A DNA stretch of 47,067 bases, taken from NCBI GenBank assembly GCA_963577065.1, contig CAUYXJ010000007.1:1-47067 (forward strand). The letters run 5' to 3'. This stretch comes from CAUYXJ01 sp963577065. Its GTDB lineage: Bacteria; Chloroflexota; Dehalococcoidia; Tepidiformales; Tepidiformaceae. The notes under the pieces were generated by a model. It was not told the DNA's origin. It was given only the letters and a program-made list of their open reading frames with translations, and did not search any database. A program made the translations under genes and the position numbers. The number at the start of each line of letters is the position of its first letter. The first letter of the stretch is position 1. Of this stretch, positions 1-7,585 are shown piece by piece.

Positions 1-498
1 TTGGGCTTGCTGCAGGTAGTGGCCGCCGGAGGTGCCTTCCTAGAGGCTCGGAGGCAGCGGAACGAGACTGCTCGGGCTCAGCGCGAGGAATTCCGGTCAA
101 CCTGGTACGCGGAACGACGGAGTGTCATTTTTCTGAAGCGGACCACTGATGAGTTCGAGACCTATATGTTCGAAGGGGCCTATGGCCGTCGCGAGTTCCG
201 GATAGGCGCGGTCCGCCTATCGCTGGACACGGGCCAGCACAAGGCGATGAGGCGCATGCACGGGCAAACGATGCAAACGGCTCAGCACCTCGCAGATGAC
301 TTGGACGACCTTTCTGACTACTTGGGGCCCGACGATCAGCGTCAAATTGATGCAATCCAAGAACGGTTGCGGCAAATCGACCAGTTCCCTGCGCAGTACA
401 GGGATGTAGTCTCGCTCGCAAGGGAGGCGGTGCGACTCTATTCGGACCTTCTCGATGACGTGGGCGAGAGGGAGCAGTTCGAAGCGGATAGCAATTGA
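1..498 (+). CDS. Hypothetical protein, possibly 5'-truncated by the window edge
   Basis: An open frame of 165 codons runs from the first base (a TTG) to a TGA. I do not recognise the family. The first 15 or so residues are mildly hydrophobic, followed by an Arg/Gln/Glu-rich helix and then two helical stretches (about residues 80-110 and 110-160) rich in Asp, Gln and Arg, which could form a helical bundle or coiled coil. No catalytic motif is visible. Base composition is less GC-rich than that of most neighbours, which may indicate recent acquisition. Because the frame is open at base 1, the true start may lie outside the window. The next gene is convergent, and a strong hairpin lies between them. 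Confidence 0.5.
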   Translation: MGLLQVVAAGGAFLEARRQRNETARAQREEFRSTWYAERRSVIFLKRTTDEFETYMFEGAYGRREFRIGAVRLSLDTGQHKAMRRMHGQTMQTAQHLADDLDDLSDYLGPDDQRQIDAIQERLRQIDQFPAQYRDVVSLAREAVRLYSDLLDDVGEREQFEADSN

Positions 499-578
499 CA
501 GACGGGGCCAGGAGCCAGATGATTCTGGGAGTGTGTTAACAGTCTGACTGAGAGCCTGATTGGCAGCGGAATGTCTGC

Positions 579-613
579 GAGAAGGGGGGGAGTTCGCGAA
601 CTCCCCCCTTCTC
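579..613. terminator. Near-perfect inverted repeat, candidate bidirectional terminator
   Basis: A 17-18 bp inverted repeat (arms 579-596 and 597-613) consists of GAGAAGGGGGG followed by AGTTCG, mirrored by CGAACT, CCCCCC and TTCTC. The left arm has seven G and the right arm six C, so there is one bulge. It lies about 80 bp after the stop of the first ORF and about 115 bp beyond the stop of the convergent SDR gene, where a shared terminator is expected. There is no clear U-tract, so it could instead be a palindromic repeat. Confidence 0.45.
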
Positions 614-727
614 ATGCGCACCGTCACCGGCTAGGTGGAAAGAGATCCCCCGTCCTACGGCCATTCGCTGCGGGTGTCCGCTGGCGACCGTTTGGCCGTC
701 AGCCTGTTCGACCACCGCATGATGACC

Positions 728-1573
728 TCAGTTGGGCAGATCCATCATGGCGTGGTCGAACTGGGTTGCCGGCAGATTCGAGATCGGTAGGCCGCGGCCC
801 GAGCGCGGTGGCAGCTCGATCGGCGCGCCGGGCTCCGAGGCGATGAGATCGCCGGTGCGGCCGTCCCGGAGCAGGTCGAGCAGCAGCTTCCCCTGCTGGG
901 CTGGCGTCATCCAGCCCGCGACCATCTCGTCGGAGGGGCCGGGCGCGGGGAAGACGCCGCGCAGCATGGGCGTGTCGGTGGCGCCCATCGCGATGCCGTT
1001 CACGCGCACGTTCTTGTCGGCGAGGCCCAGCGCCCAGGCTTGGATGTAGCCGTTCAGGGCCCACTTCGAGGCATCGTAGACTTCCGTTCCGGCCGATCCG
1101 CGGGTACCCCCCGGCTCCAGGGGTGGCACGATGTGGTCGGCCGAGATCACCACGATGTCGCCGCCACCGCGCTCGATGAGGGAGCCGGCGAACGCCCGCT
1201 CGCACATGTAGACGCCCTTCACGTTCGTGTCGAAAAACCGCTGGTACTCGCTCAACGCCTCTTCGCGCGGGAGATCGAGCGGCGGCGATCCGTAGATGCC
1301 GGCGTTGAGGACGAGGACGTCGAGGCCACCGAAGTCCCGCAGCACGGATTCGGCGAACCCCTTCACGGCGTCGGGCTGCGAGACATCGCAGAGGTACGCC
1401 TTCACCGTCTGCCCGCTCGTGGCCGCGATCTCATCAGCCACCGCCGTGACTTCCGGCTGGACGTCGCAGATCGCCACGTCCGCGCCTTCGCCTGCGAGGG
1501 CCTGGGCATAGCCGGTGCCGAGGCCCTGCGCGGCGCCGGTGACGACGCCGACCTTGCCGTCGAGGAATCCCAT
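728..1573 (-). CDS. Classical short-chain dehydrogenase/reductase (second of a tandem pair)
   Basis: This is a 281-aa NAD(P)-dependent oxidoreductase of the classical SDR family, substrate unknown. The cofactor motif TGAAQGLG is at residues 12-19, NAG at 90-92, the catalytic Ser in VVISADH at about 144, and the YDASK active site gives Tyr166 and Lys170. Acidic Asp37 at the end of beta-2 (AICDV) suggests NAD preference. The chosen ATG at 1573 is preceded by GGAGGG, and the alignable MGFL-GK start matches its neighbour. It begins 11 bp after the stop of the upstream SDR, so the two are very likely co-transcribed. The pair share the same N-terminus and YDASKW motif, which points to gene duplication followed by substrate divergence. 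Confidence 0.93.
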   Translation of the reverse strand: MGFLDGKVGVVTGAAQGLGTGYAQALAGEGADVAICDVQPEVTAVADEIAATSGQTVKAYLCDVSQPDAVKGFAESVLRDFGGLDVLVLNAGIYGSPPLDLPREEALSEYQRFFDTNVKGVYMCERAFAGSLIERGGGDIVVISADHIVPPLEPGGTRGSAGTEVYDASKWALNGYIQAWALGLADKNVRVNGIAMGATDTPMLRGVFPAPGPSDEMVAGWMTPAQQGKLLLDLLRDGRTGDLIASEPGAPIELPPRSGRGLPISNLPATQFDHAMMDLPN

Positions 1574-1584
1574 TTTTCGCCCTC

Positions 1585-2406
1585 CTACGCTTCGAAGGCC
1601 GACTTCATCACGCCAACCTTCAGCGAGAAGTCGTCCGTCTGCGGGGTCAGAACCACCGGCTCGGCCCGCCAGAGCGGGATGTTGTAGCCGCTGCGCCCAT
1701 CCTCGATCAGGTCGATAACGACCTGGGCGACGTCGGTCGGCTTCATCCAGCCAGCGACGAGCTCGGGTGTGATGGGGTTCGCGCGACCGAAGCGGCGAAT
1801 CATGAGCGAGTCGGTCGCGCCCAAGCAGATGCCGTTCACGCGGATGTTGTGTGGCTCCGCCGCCTTCGACCAGCTGAGCAGGAAGCCGTTCAGTCCCCAC
1901 TTCGAGGCGTCGTAGGTGTCCATGACGGCACCCCCGCCGCTCGGGCGCATGTTCTCGGTGAAGACGTGATCGGTCGCGATATTGACGATGTCGCCGCCGC
2001 CCTGGTCGCGCATGATCGGAAGAATCGCACGACCGAACAGGTAGTACGCACGGTTGTTGACGTTCATCACCGTGTCGTAATCCTCGAGCGACTTCTCCCA
2101 CGGATCCGCGGCCGAGACCATCGTCACCGTGCCCGCGTTGTTGATGAGCACGTCGATGCGACCGAACGCGTCCATGGTGCCGTCAACGACGCGCCAGCAG
2201 TCCTCGGGAATGCCGACATCGGCCTTGAAGGCGACTGTCTCGACGTTGTGCGTCGCGCCGATCTCGTCCGCCCGCTCGTCCACGTTGTCACGGACATCGC
2301 AGATCGCGACCTTCGCGCCTTCGCCGGCGAGGGCGTTCGCAAAGGCAACGCCCAGCCCCTCGGCCGCCCCCGTAACGAGGGCCGTCTTCCCCTCGAGGAA
2401 CCCCAT
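1585..2406 (-). CDS. Classical short-chain dehydrogenase/reductase (first of a tandem pair)
   Basis: A 273-aa classical SDR. TGAAEGLG (12-19) binds the dinucleotide, Asp37 in AICDV suggests NAD, NNAG lies at 89-92, and YDASK provides Tyr165 and Lys169. The usual catalytic Ser on the strand before the YxxxK helix appears to be Ala/Thr (NIATDH), whereas its partner keeps Ser, so the two may have different activities. A perfect AGGAGGT sits 7 bp before the ATG at 2406. It is the promoter-proximal gene of the two-gene minus-strand unit. The C-terminal 60 residues, which usually form the substrate lid, differ strongly from those of the downstream copy. Confidence 0.93.
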   Translation of the reverse strand: MGFLEGKTALVTGAAEGLGVAFANALAGEGAKVAICDVRDNVDERADEIGATHNVETVAFKADVGIPEDCWRVVDGTMDAFGRIDVLINNAGTVTMVSAADPWEKSLEDYDTVMNVNNRAYYLFGRAILPIMRDQGGGDIVNIATDHVFTENMRPSGGGAVMDTYDASKWGLNGFLLSWSKAAEPHNIRVNGICLGATDSLMIRRFGRANPITPELVAGWMKPTDVAQVVIDLIEDGRSGYNIPLWRAEPVVLTPQTDDFSLKVGVMKSAFEA

Positions 2407-2532
2407 GCTTACCTCCTGGCTGCCTGGTCACCTTATGGTTCCGGTGGGCCGCATCACCCTCTGAGATGAGGCGCTCAGCCTAGGGCACGCGGCGGCGCTT
2501 TGCATGCGCAAGGGGAACCGAACCCGCCCGCC

Positions 2533-2976
2533 CTAACGGTTCTTCTGCACGTGCTCGCGCCGGTCGGTGGACGAGCTCCAGGTGAGGATGCGCGTCGGTT
2601 TGTAGGAGACGACCACGCGGTCGGGCGTGTTCGCGATGTGCTCGTAGCTGGTCTGCCAGTTCTCGCCGCCGTACTTACGAGCGATCGCTTCGGTCACGGT
2701 CCCCAGGCCCGGCTCGATCGTGACCGAATCGCCGCGCAGCACCACCGTCCGCTGGTCGGGATCGCCGGGCTCGTCGACACAGAGCGAGACGCGCCCATCG
2801 CGCTCGAGGTTGCGTGTCTTCAGCCGCGGAGCGGTCGTGCTGAAGTAGACCGTGCCCGCTTCCCAATGGAACCAGATGGGGGTGAGTTGGGGGAAACCGT
2901 CCGGGTTCAGCGTCGCGACAATGCCGTTCCGGGGCTCGGCGAGGAAGGCGTCGATTTCGGCTGCGGACATCGGCAT
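2533..2976 (-). CDS. Pyridoxamine-5'-phosphate-oxidase-like (flavin/F420 split-barrel) protein
   Basis: A 147-aa protein with the split beta-barrel pattern of the PPOX / F420-dependent class: an N-terminal helix ending in FLAEPRNGIVATLNPDG, the strand PQLTPIWFHWE, then the YFST-APRLKTRNLERDGRVSL core that contacts the flavin-type cofactor phosphate, and a C-terminal part ending in helix and strand. Family members reduce or oxidise small molecules using FMN or F420, and the substrate cannot be told from sequence. I chose the ATG at 2976 because AGGAG lies 8 bp upstream; an in-frame ATG at 2970 is possible. An open frame continues upstream without recognisable protein, so I exclude it. Confidence 0.85.
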   Translation of the reverse strand: MPMSAAEIDAFLAEPRNGIVATLNPDGFPQLTPIWFHWEAGTVYFSTTAPRLKTRNLERDGRVSLCVDEPGDPDQRTVVLRGDSVTIEPGLGTVTEAIARKYGGENWQTSYEHIANTPDRVVVSYKPTRILTWSSSTDRREHVQKNR

Positions 2977-3108
2977 GGGAGCGGCTCCTGGGCCCGATCT
3001 GGGCGGGGCCAGTCTAGGTGCGCACCCGGCCGCTTCCAAGCCGGCCGCGCCCGGCATCATCAGCACCGGGCTTGCCGCCCCCGAAACAGCGCCGCAGACT
3101 CCCGCGCG

Positions 3109-3813
3109 ATGGACCGCTGGAAGTTCCTCGACGTCGTTTCGCGCGAGCAGGTGCCCGGGAATCCGATATCCGAACGGAAGGTGCGGGCGCTGATCGACCT
3201 TCTGCGGCTGCCTGCTGCCGGCCGGATCCTCGACATCGCCCGCGGCCGGGGCGAGATCCTCGTCCGGACTGCGCAACGCTGGGGCGTTTCCGCTATGGGC
3301 GTGGACCTGTCGCCCTTCGCGGTGGCCCACTCGCGGCGGGCGGTCAGCGCTTCCGGACTGCACCGGGAGGATCGAGATCGTTGAACCCGGAGGGGCGGCC
3401 GACGAAGCGCCGGCTGAGTCGTCCGACGCCGCGATCTGCCTGGTGCGAGCTGGATCTGGAAAGGCACGCCGAGACCTTGGCCGCGATCTCCCGCTGGGCA
3501 AGCCCGGCGGCAAGGTTCTCGTCGGAGAGCCGTTCTGGCGCCGCGAGCCATCGTCTCGGTACACGTCTCGCCGAGGCTGGGGAGCCGATCGGGCTTCGAC
3601 AGCTGCACACGATCGCCGGCAGCGAAGACGACTGGGACGCCTACGAAGGGATACGTTTGTAGGCAGCGGAGCGCCACGCCGCCGACCACGCCGGCGATCC
3701 TGATTCCGGTGCGATTCTCGAGCGGCAGACCCGGAGCATGCGCGCCACAACTCCGCTGGGGGCGCGACGAGCTCGGGCGGGCGGCGTATCTCTCCATGAA
3801 GCCGCCGGCGTAG
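3109..3813 (+). pseudogene. Decayed SAM-dependent methyltransferase
   Basis: Fragments of one class I methyltransferase are read in at least three frames. 3109-3370 gives MDRWKFLDVV and a damaged motif I (LDIARGRGE, where a small residue is normal at the Arg). From 3371 a second frame gives IEIV and AAICL. A third gives HAETLAAISRWA, and the second frame returns with KPGGKVLVGEPFWRREP. The third then gives GLRQLHTIAGSEDDW and ends at an in-frame TAG (3660-3662), after which homology resumes (AAERHAADH) and shifts again to RWGRDELGRAAYLSMKPPA with a natural stop at 3811-3813. At least five lesions in 700 bp exclude a single sequencing error. The original protein was probably about 235-240 aa. 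Confidence 0.82.
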
Positions 3814-3854
3814 ACGCAGCTGCTCCGCTGGTCGCCTGTAAGATCTAGGCGAGC

Positions 3855-4778
3855 ATGAGTCGCCTCACCAGGATGCTGTCCGGGCTCCGCGACCGCCGCG
3901 ACCGCCGCGACCGCCGCGACCCGCCCAGGCTCCGCGGCCGGCGCGACCCGCCGCTCGCCCATATCCTCCTGCTCACCTACGACAGCTGCCGCTACGACGT
4001 GCTGCGAGCGGCCGAGACGCCCAACCTCGACGCGCACGCGAAGATACGATCAGCACAGGCACCAGCGACGTTCACCTATGCGTCTCATTCAGCCTTCTTC
4101 GTATGCATTCTCCCCAACTGCGACGATGATATCGAGTACTACAATCGCCATACCAAACAACTCATTGGCTTAATCGATGTCGGAGAAAAGGGTGTGGCTA
4201 AGGAGTCTCTGTTCCAGGTTCGGTCGGAGCGAAATATCGTGACGGGGCTACGCGATCTCGGCTACCAAACGGTCGGGGCGGGGGCGATGAACTGGTTTCG
4301 CCAGTCCGGTCTGAGAGAGGGGTTCCAGGATTTCCGGTTCACCCGCACCGACGCCGGCGCGCAGATCGACTTCGTTCTATCCAAGCTTGACCCCAGCGAA
4401 CCCTTCTTTGGCTTCATTAACTTCGGCGAGACGCACGCTCCGTACACCTTCGCCGGCAAGCCGGACCGGTGCCCGGTTGACGTTCAGGCGCGGCGCATGG
4501 TTTGGCCTCCGGTTCAGGGCGATGGGCCCGTCGGGCGTGACAATCCCGCGGTCGAGCACCAGGTACGGGCCGCTGCCTACCTCGACGCGCAACTCTCTCG
4601 GCTCTTCAGCTCCCTGCCCGGCGACACGGTCGTCGTGCTCACGGCGGACCACGGCGAATGCTTCGGCGAAGACGGCTATTGGGGTCATGCGGTCAGCCAT
4701 CCCATGGTGTGGACGGTGCCGCTAGCGATTTTCCGGCTGGGCGGTGCCGACATCGGCAGTCCGTCAAGTCAGGGGTGA
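3855..4778 (+). CDS. Sulfatase-like metalloenzyme (alkaline phosphatase superfamily)
   Basis: 307 aa. After an Arg/Asp-rich N-terminal extension comes the first metal-binding strand LLLTYDSCRYDVL (about 38-50). The nucleophile region reads ATFTYASHSAFF with no Cys/Ser-x-Pro-x-Arg formylglycine site, so Thr may take the role as in phosphotransferase relatives. Further on are GAGAMNWFRQ, INFGETHAPY and the second metal site LTADHGECFGEDGYWGH (about 265-281). Hydrolysis of a sulfate or phosphate ester is the family role, and the substrate is unknown. The middle part has unusually AT-rich codons for the window, a hint of transfer. The C-terminus ends in a short tail (DIGSPSSQG) just before a relic of an unrelated methyltransferase, so the last residues may be altered. 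Confidence 0.8.
   Translation: MSRLTRMLSGLRDRRDRRDRRDPPRLRGRRDPPLAHILLLTYDSCRYDVLRAAETPNLDAHAKIRSAQAPATFTYASHSAFFVCILPNCDDDIEYYNRHTKQLIGLIDVGEKGVAKESLFQVRSERNIVTGLRDLGYQTVGAGAMNWFRQSGLREGFQDFRFTRTDAGAQIDFVLSKLDPSEPFFGFINFGETHAPYTFAGKPDRCPVDVQARRMVWPPVQGDGPVGRDNPAVEHQVRAAAYLDAQLSRLFSSLPGDTVVVLTADHGECFGEDGYWGHAVSHPMVWTVPLAIFRLGGADIGSPSSQG
3888..3920 (+). repeat. In-frame 9-bp tandem repeat encoding Arg-Asp-Arg
   Basis: CGCGACCGC is repeated three times and followed by a partial copy, encoding RDRRDRRDRRD near the N-terminus of the sulfatase-like protein. Copy number changes here would keep frame. The repeat lies before the first conserved strand, so the extension is probably disordered or arises from a mis-assigned start. 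Confidence 0.8.
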
Positions 4779-4783
4779 CCATG

Positions 4784-4822
4784 TCTGGAGCGGCGTACCT
4801 GTTCTTGAAGCCGCCGGCGTAA
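4784..4822 (+). pseudogene. Relic 3' end of a second methyltransferase copy
   Basis: Read in the frame ending with TAA at 4820-4822, this stretch encodes SGAAYLFLKPPA. It matches the 3' end of the decayed methyltransferase at 3781-3813 (RAAYLSMKPPA). At DNA level 4790-4821 and 3781-3812 agree at about 28 of 32 positions, with the last 16 identical. The two copies bracket the sulfatase-like gene. Nothing upstream of this short relic in the same frame looks like methyltransferase. It marks a duplication, an insertion junction or a recombination scar. Confidence 0.6.
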
Positions 4823-4855
4823 GCTCGAACGGGGATAACGCGCCCGCGGAGCCGC

Positions 4856-5860
4856 TCAGCTCGCCCCGAATTCGATCACGGAGATCTCCCCCGCCGGATG
4901 GACCGCGACCGTGCGTAGCCCCGCGTCCGCAGCGAGTGCCGAGATCGCCGTGACGCCGCGCTCGCGCGCGCCGAAGTAGACGAGCATCCGCAGATCCATC
5001 GCGGTGCTCGGTGCTTCGCCCCCTAACCCGGTCTTCTCGACGACGAGGACGCGGCCGTTGGCACCGGCCGCGTCGGCGCAGCGGCGCAGGATCGCGACGA
5101 CGCGTTCATCGGGCCAATCGTGCAGGACCGCCGACAGGACGTAGCCGCCGGCGCCGGCGGGGAGAGGATCGAAAAAGCTTCCGGCGGCGACATCACTCCG
5201 TTCCACGACTCCGGCCTCCTGCAGCGTCGAACGAGCGGCGTCTGCGGTTCGCGGCTGCTCGAAGACGGTGCCCCGCAGCCCCGGGTACGCGTCGAGGAGC
5301 GCGACCATGAGCGTTCCGTTGCCGCCTCCGACATCGACGACGTGCCCGAGCGAGCCCCAGTCGTAGGCGGGGACGACGCTAGCGGCCCAGGCAGCCACAT
5401 CCCGGCCCATCTGCTCGTCATAAGAAGCAGTGCGCGTGGGGTCCGAGCCGAGGTCGTCCCAGAACGGGCGTCCGTAGAGCGCGTCGAACGAAGCGTTGCC
5501 GGTACACACCGCCTCCAGCAGGCCACCGAATGAGAGCTCGGCGCGGCCGAGGGCGTCGTTGATGTCGAGGCGCGCGCGCAGACCCGACGGGTGGCTATCT
5601 CGCAGACGCTCCCCTCGAGACGTGAGCGAGTACCGCCCGGACCCGTCGCTGCGGAGGAGTTCGAGCGAGACGAGATGGCGGAGCAGCTGGTCAAGGGCAC
5701 CGGCGTCGGCGCCGGACGCGCCGGCGAGAGCCTGCGCCGTTGCTGACCCGCCGGCGATGTGGTCTGCGAGGCGGAGGCTAGCCGCCACGCGAATCGCCAT
5801 CGGCGTCACGAGGTCGGCCGACCGAGATAGGTCGGATTCGGTTCCGCTTTGCTCCGTCAC
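4856..5860 (-). CDS. SAM-dependent O-methyltransferase (plant COMT / ASMT-like fold)
   Basis: 334 aa, the usual length of class II O-methyltransferases that act on small-molecule hydroxyls. The N-terminal helical winged-helix dimerisation domain (about 1-100) includes LVTPMAIRVAASLRLADHI. The Rossmann domain starts with VDVGGGNGTLM (about 170-180). LHDWPDERV carries the probable catalytic His of this family, and VLVVEKTG is the usual strand near the C-terminus. I chose the GTG at 5860 because the protein then starts just before the conserved helices; the frame is open further upstream but shows no homology. It stands alone, with a separate minus-strand unit upstream. Substrate unknown; hydroxylated aromatics or polyketides are typical for the family. 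Confidence 0.88.
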   Translation of the reverse strand: MTEQSGTESDLSRSADLVTPMAIRVAASLRLADHIAGGSATAQALAGASGADAGALDQLLRHLVSLELLRSDGSGRYSLTSRGERLRDSHPSGLRARLDINDALGRAELSFGGLLEAVCTGNASFDALYGRPFWDDLGSDPTRTASYDEQMGRDVAAWAASVVPAYDWGSLGHVVDVGGGNGTLMVALLDAYPGLRGTVFEQPRTADAARSTLQEAGVVERSDVAAGSFFDPLPAGAGGYVLSAVLHDWPDERVVAILRRCADAAGANGRVLVVEKTGLGGEAPSTAMDLRMLVYFGARERGVTAISALAADAGLRTVAVHPAGEISVIEFGAS

Positions 5861-6006
5861 GGCGCGCCCCCAGTCAGCGGTTGTCGATCTCTGCGGCGCA
5901 GCGCCCGGCCACGCCACCGCTGCTCACCGCGGCTAAAGAGCGCGTCGGCGGTGAGAAGACCGCCGCGTGGCGGCCCGCGCCAGAGATGGGATCGTCGCCG
6001 GTCCCC

Positions 6007-6558
6007 TTAGCCGACGGGTGTCCTCGCGGGCTCGTAGACCGCAGGCTTGCCGCCCCGCTTCGCCTTGCTCGCGGGCAACGCCTCTGTCCGCTTCTCCGCT
6101 TCCTTCGGCGCCCAGCCCCAGTTGCTGATGATGCGGTAGTGGGAGATGCGCCACTTGTCCCCATCCGGCACGAGCGTGGCCTGATACATGCCTCCCCCGA
6201 TGCCCGCGCCCCCGCCAGAGGTCATGAAGTAGGCACTCAGCTCTGCGCTCGAACTGTCCTCGGCCACGTTCACGGCAATGTTGGCCGCGTGGTGCCCGCC
6301 GCTCAGCGTTGGCTCGGCGCTGGAGTGGGGGCCGTAGAGCTCGCGCATCGCTTCGCGGCCACGGAACTCGAGGTCCTTCATCGTCCCTGGCGGGAAGTTG
6401 ATGACCTCCAGGAGCGCGTCCTCCGTGAACACGTCGAGGATCGCGTCCGTGTAGCCAACATCCATGTTGTAGAGGTACTCGTTGAAGGTGCTGATAGTGG
6501 CCCGCTCCGCCTCCAGCCGCGCTACGCGCGCGCGCAGTTCCGCTAGCTCGTCCGACAT
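6007..6558 (-). CDS. SnoaL-like / NTF2-fold protein
   Basis: 183 aa. An N-terminal predicted coiled-coil helix (ELAELRARVARLEAERA) is followed by the NTF2-like alpha+beta fold: the helix FNEYLYNMD, DAILDVFTEDALLEV, FRGREAMRELYG, and the C-terminal strands MYQATLVPDGDKWRISHYRI. This is the pattern of the SnoaL_4 type ring hydroxylase / dehydratase relatives. Whether it is an enzyme or a binding protein is not decidable. Residues 155-183 form a Lys/Arg-rich tail that is not part of the fold. The ATG at 6558 has GGAGGGAG about 12 bp upstream. It begins 38 bp after the stop of the frameshifted membrane protein gene and may share its transcript. Confidence 0.8.
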   Translation of the reverse strand: MSDELAELRARVARLEAERATISTFNEYLYNMDVGYTDAILDVFTEDALLEVINFPPGTMKDLEFRGREAMRELYGPHSSAEPTLSGGHHAANIAVNVAEDSSSAELSAYFMTSGGGAGIGGGMYQATLVPDGDKWRISHYRIISNWGWAPKEAEKRTEALPASKAKRGGKPAVYEPARTPVG

Positions 6559-6596
6559 TTCTTGAGACTCTCCCTCCTCAGGCTGCCCTCCCTCGG

Positions 6597-7254
6597 TCAG
6601 TCGCTGAGAGCGGGAGGATGCACCCGCGAGGCCCCGACGGGCAAGACCCATCGCCCCGCCTTGGCCAGCTCCAGCCAGCGCGCCGCTGCGGCGAGGAGGA
6701 GGAGTCCGCCCGCGCCCAGTTCCAGCGGAAACTCCAGGGCGCCAAGGTCGCCGCGCGGGAAAGCGTCACTGAGCACCATCGCGCCACTCGCGAAAACGCC
6801 CCCGACGAGCAGGCAAGACGAAGCCCGGATCGCTCGGAGTTGTGTGCGAAACGCGGTCGCGAGCGTCAGGCCTGCCAGGGCGTAGCCCAGCGTCACGAGG
6901 TCGTCTGGGTTGTTCGTCGCCTCCGCCACAAGCGGGAGTGCGGCGAGGATGAGCGTCCCGCTACGCTCATGGAGTCCGAGGAGGTCATCCAGCCCGAGTA
7001 CGAGGAGGCCGACGGCGAGCAGGCCCCAGGCAGCGGAATCTCGGCGATGGAGACCGCGACGCCAGACACGGCTCGCGGCCAACGAGGCGAAGCCCCCCCG
7101 CCACGAGGAGCTGGGCGGCCCCCCACAGATCGATGAAACCGCCCTCCGCGAATACCGACCGGACACCAAGTCCGAAGTGCCAGAACGCTCCACCCGCTAG
7201 CGCGCCAGCGTTGGCGACGAGGACCAGAACTATGCTGAGCCGGAGCGGCCGCAA
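6597..7254 (-). pseudogene. Uncharacterised membrane protein interrupted by one frameshift
   Basis: Two overlapping minus-strand frames make one plausible membrane protein. The upstream frame encodes a hydrophobic helix (SIVLVLVANAGALAGGAFW) and FIDLWGAAQLLVAGG. After a run of seven G (minus strand; 7093-7099) the downstream frame continues FASLAASRVWRR, then LLAVGLLVLGLDDLLGLHE and three further hydrophobic segments to a TGA at 6597. Removing one G from the run restores a single frame of about 218 aa with five or so membrane spans. The LDD-x4-HE pattern at the end of a helix recurs in uncharacterised membrane proteins. The start is uncertain: TTG at 7254 is a minimal choice and TTG at 7332 is also in frame. 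It could be a real frameshift, a phase-variable tract or an assembly error. Confidence 0.6.
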
Positions 7255-7508
7255 GGTTGACGCCCGGGCGTGAATGCTGCCGGCGAGCCTGGTGGGCGCC
7301 GCGCTCCTTGGGTGCAAGGTCCTGCCTCCCAAACGCCTGGACCTGGCAATAACCGTAGCAGACTCGATGCGTTCTCTTAGGGGTTGGCGAACGCCGACGA
7401 GTGGCCGCTGCTGCCGGTGGAATTCGATGCCGGAGCAAGGACCGCGGGTCTCCGGCGATGCATTGCCAGTCGTCAGGAATCAGGCGCTCGTTCGCGCCTC
7501 GTCCGCGA

Positions 7509-7536
7509 TTGACATGCGTGCGGGCTGTCATAGACT
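7509..7536 (+). promoter_or_regulatory. Sigma-70-type promoter for the P450 gene
   Basis: TTGACA (7509-7514) and TAGACT (7531-7536) are separated by 16 bp, giving a perfect -35 and a good -10. Transcription would begin near 7543, about 43 bp before the P450 ATG. A direct repeat GGACTCGGAC overlaps the expected start region (about 7536-7557) and could be an operator. The rest of the 7255-7585 gap shows no gene. Confidence 0.55.
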
Positions 7537-7585
7537 CGGACGGACTCGGACGAAACCACCCGGCCCAGCGAAACGAGGCAGCGAC

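Noticed and set aside
699..1205. Overlapping open frames antisense or shifted in the SDR, his, dxs and cop regions
   Set aside because: These are high-GC shadow frames with Arg/Ala-rich low-complexity products and no independent start signals.
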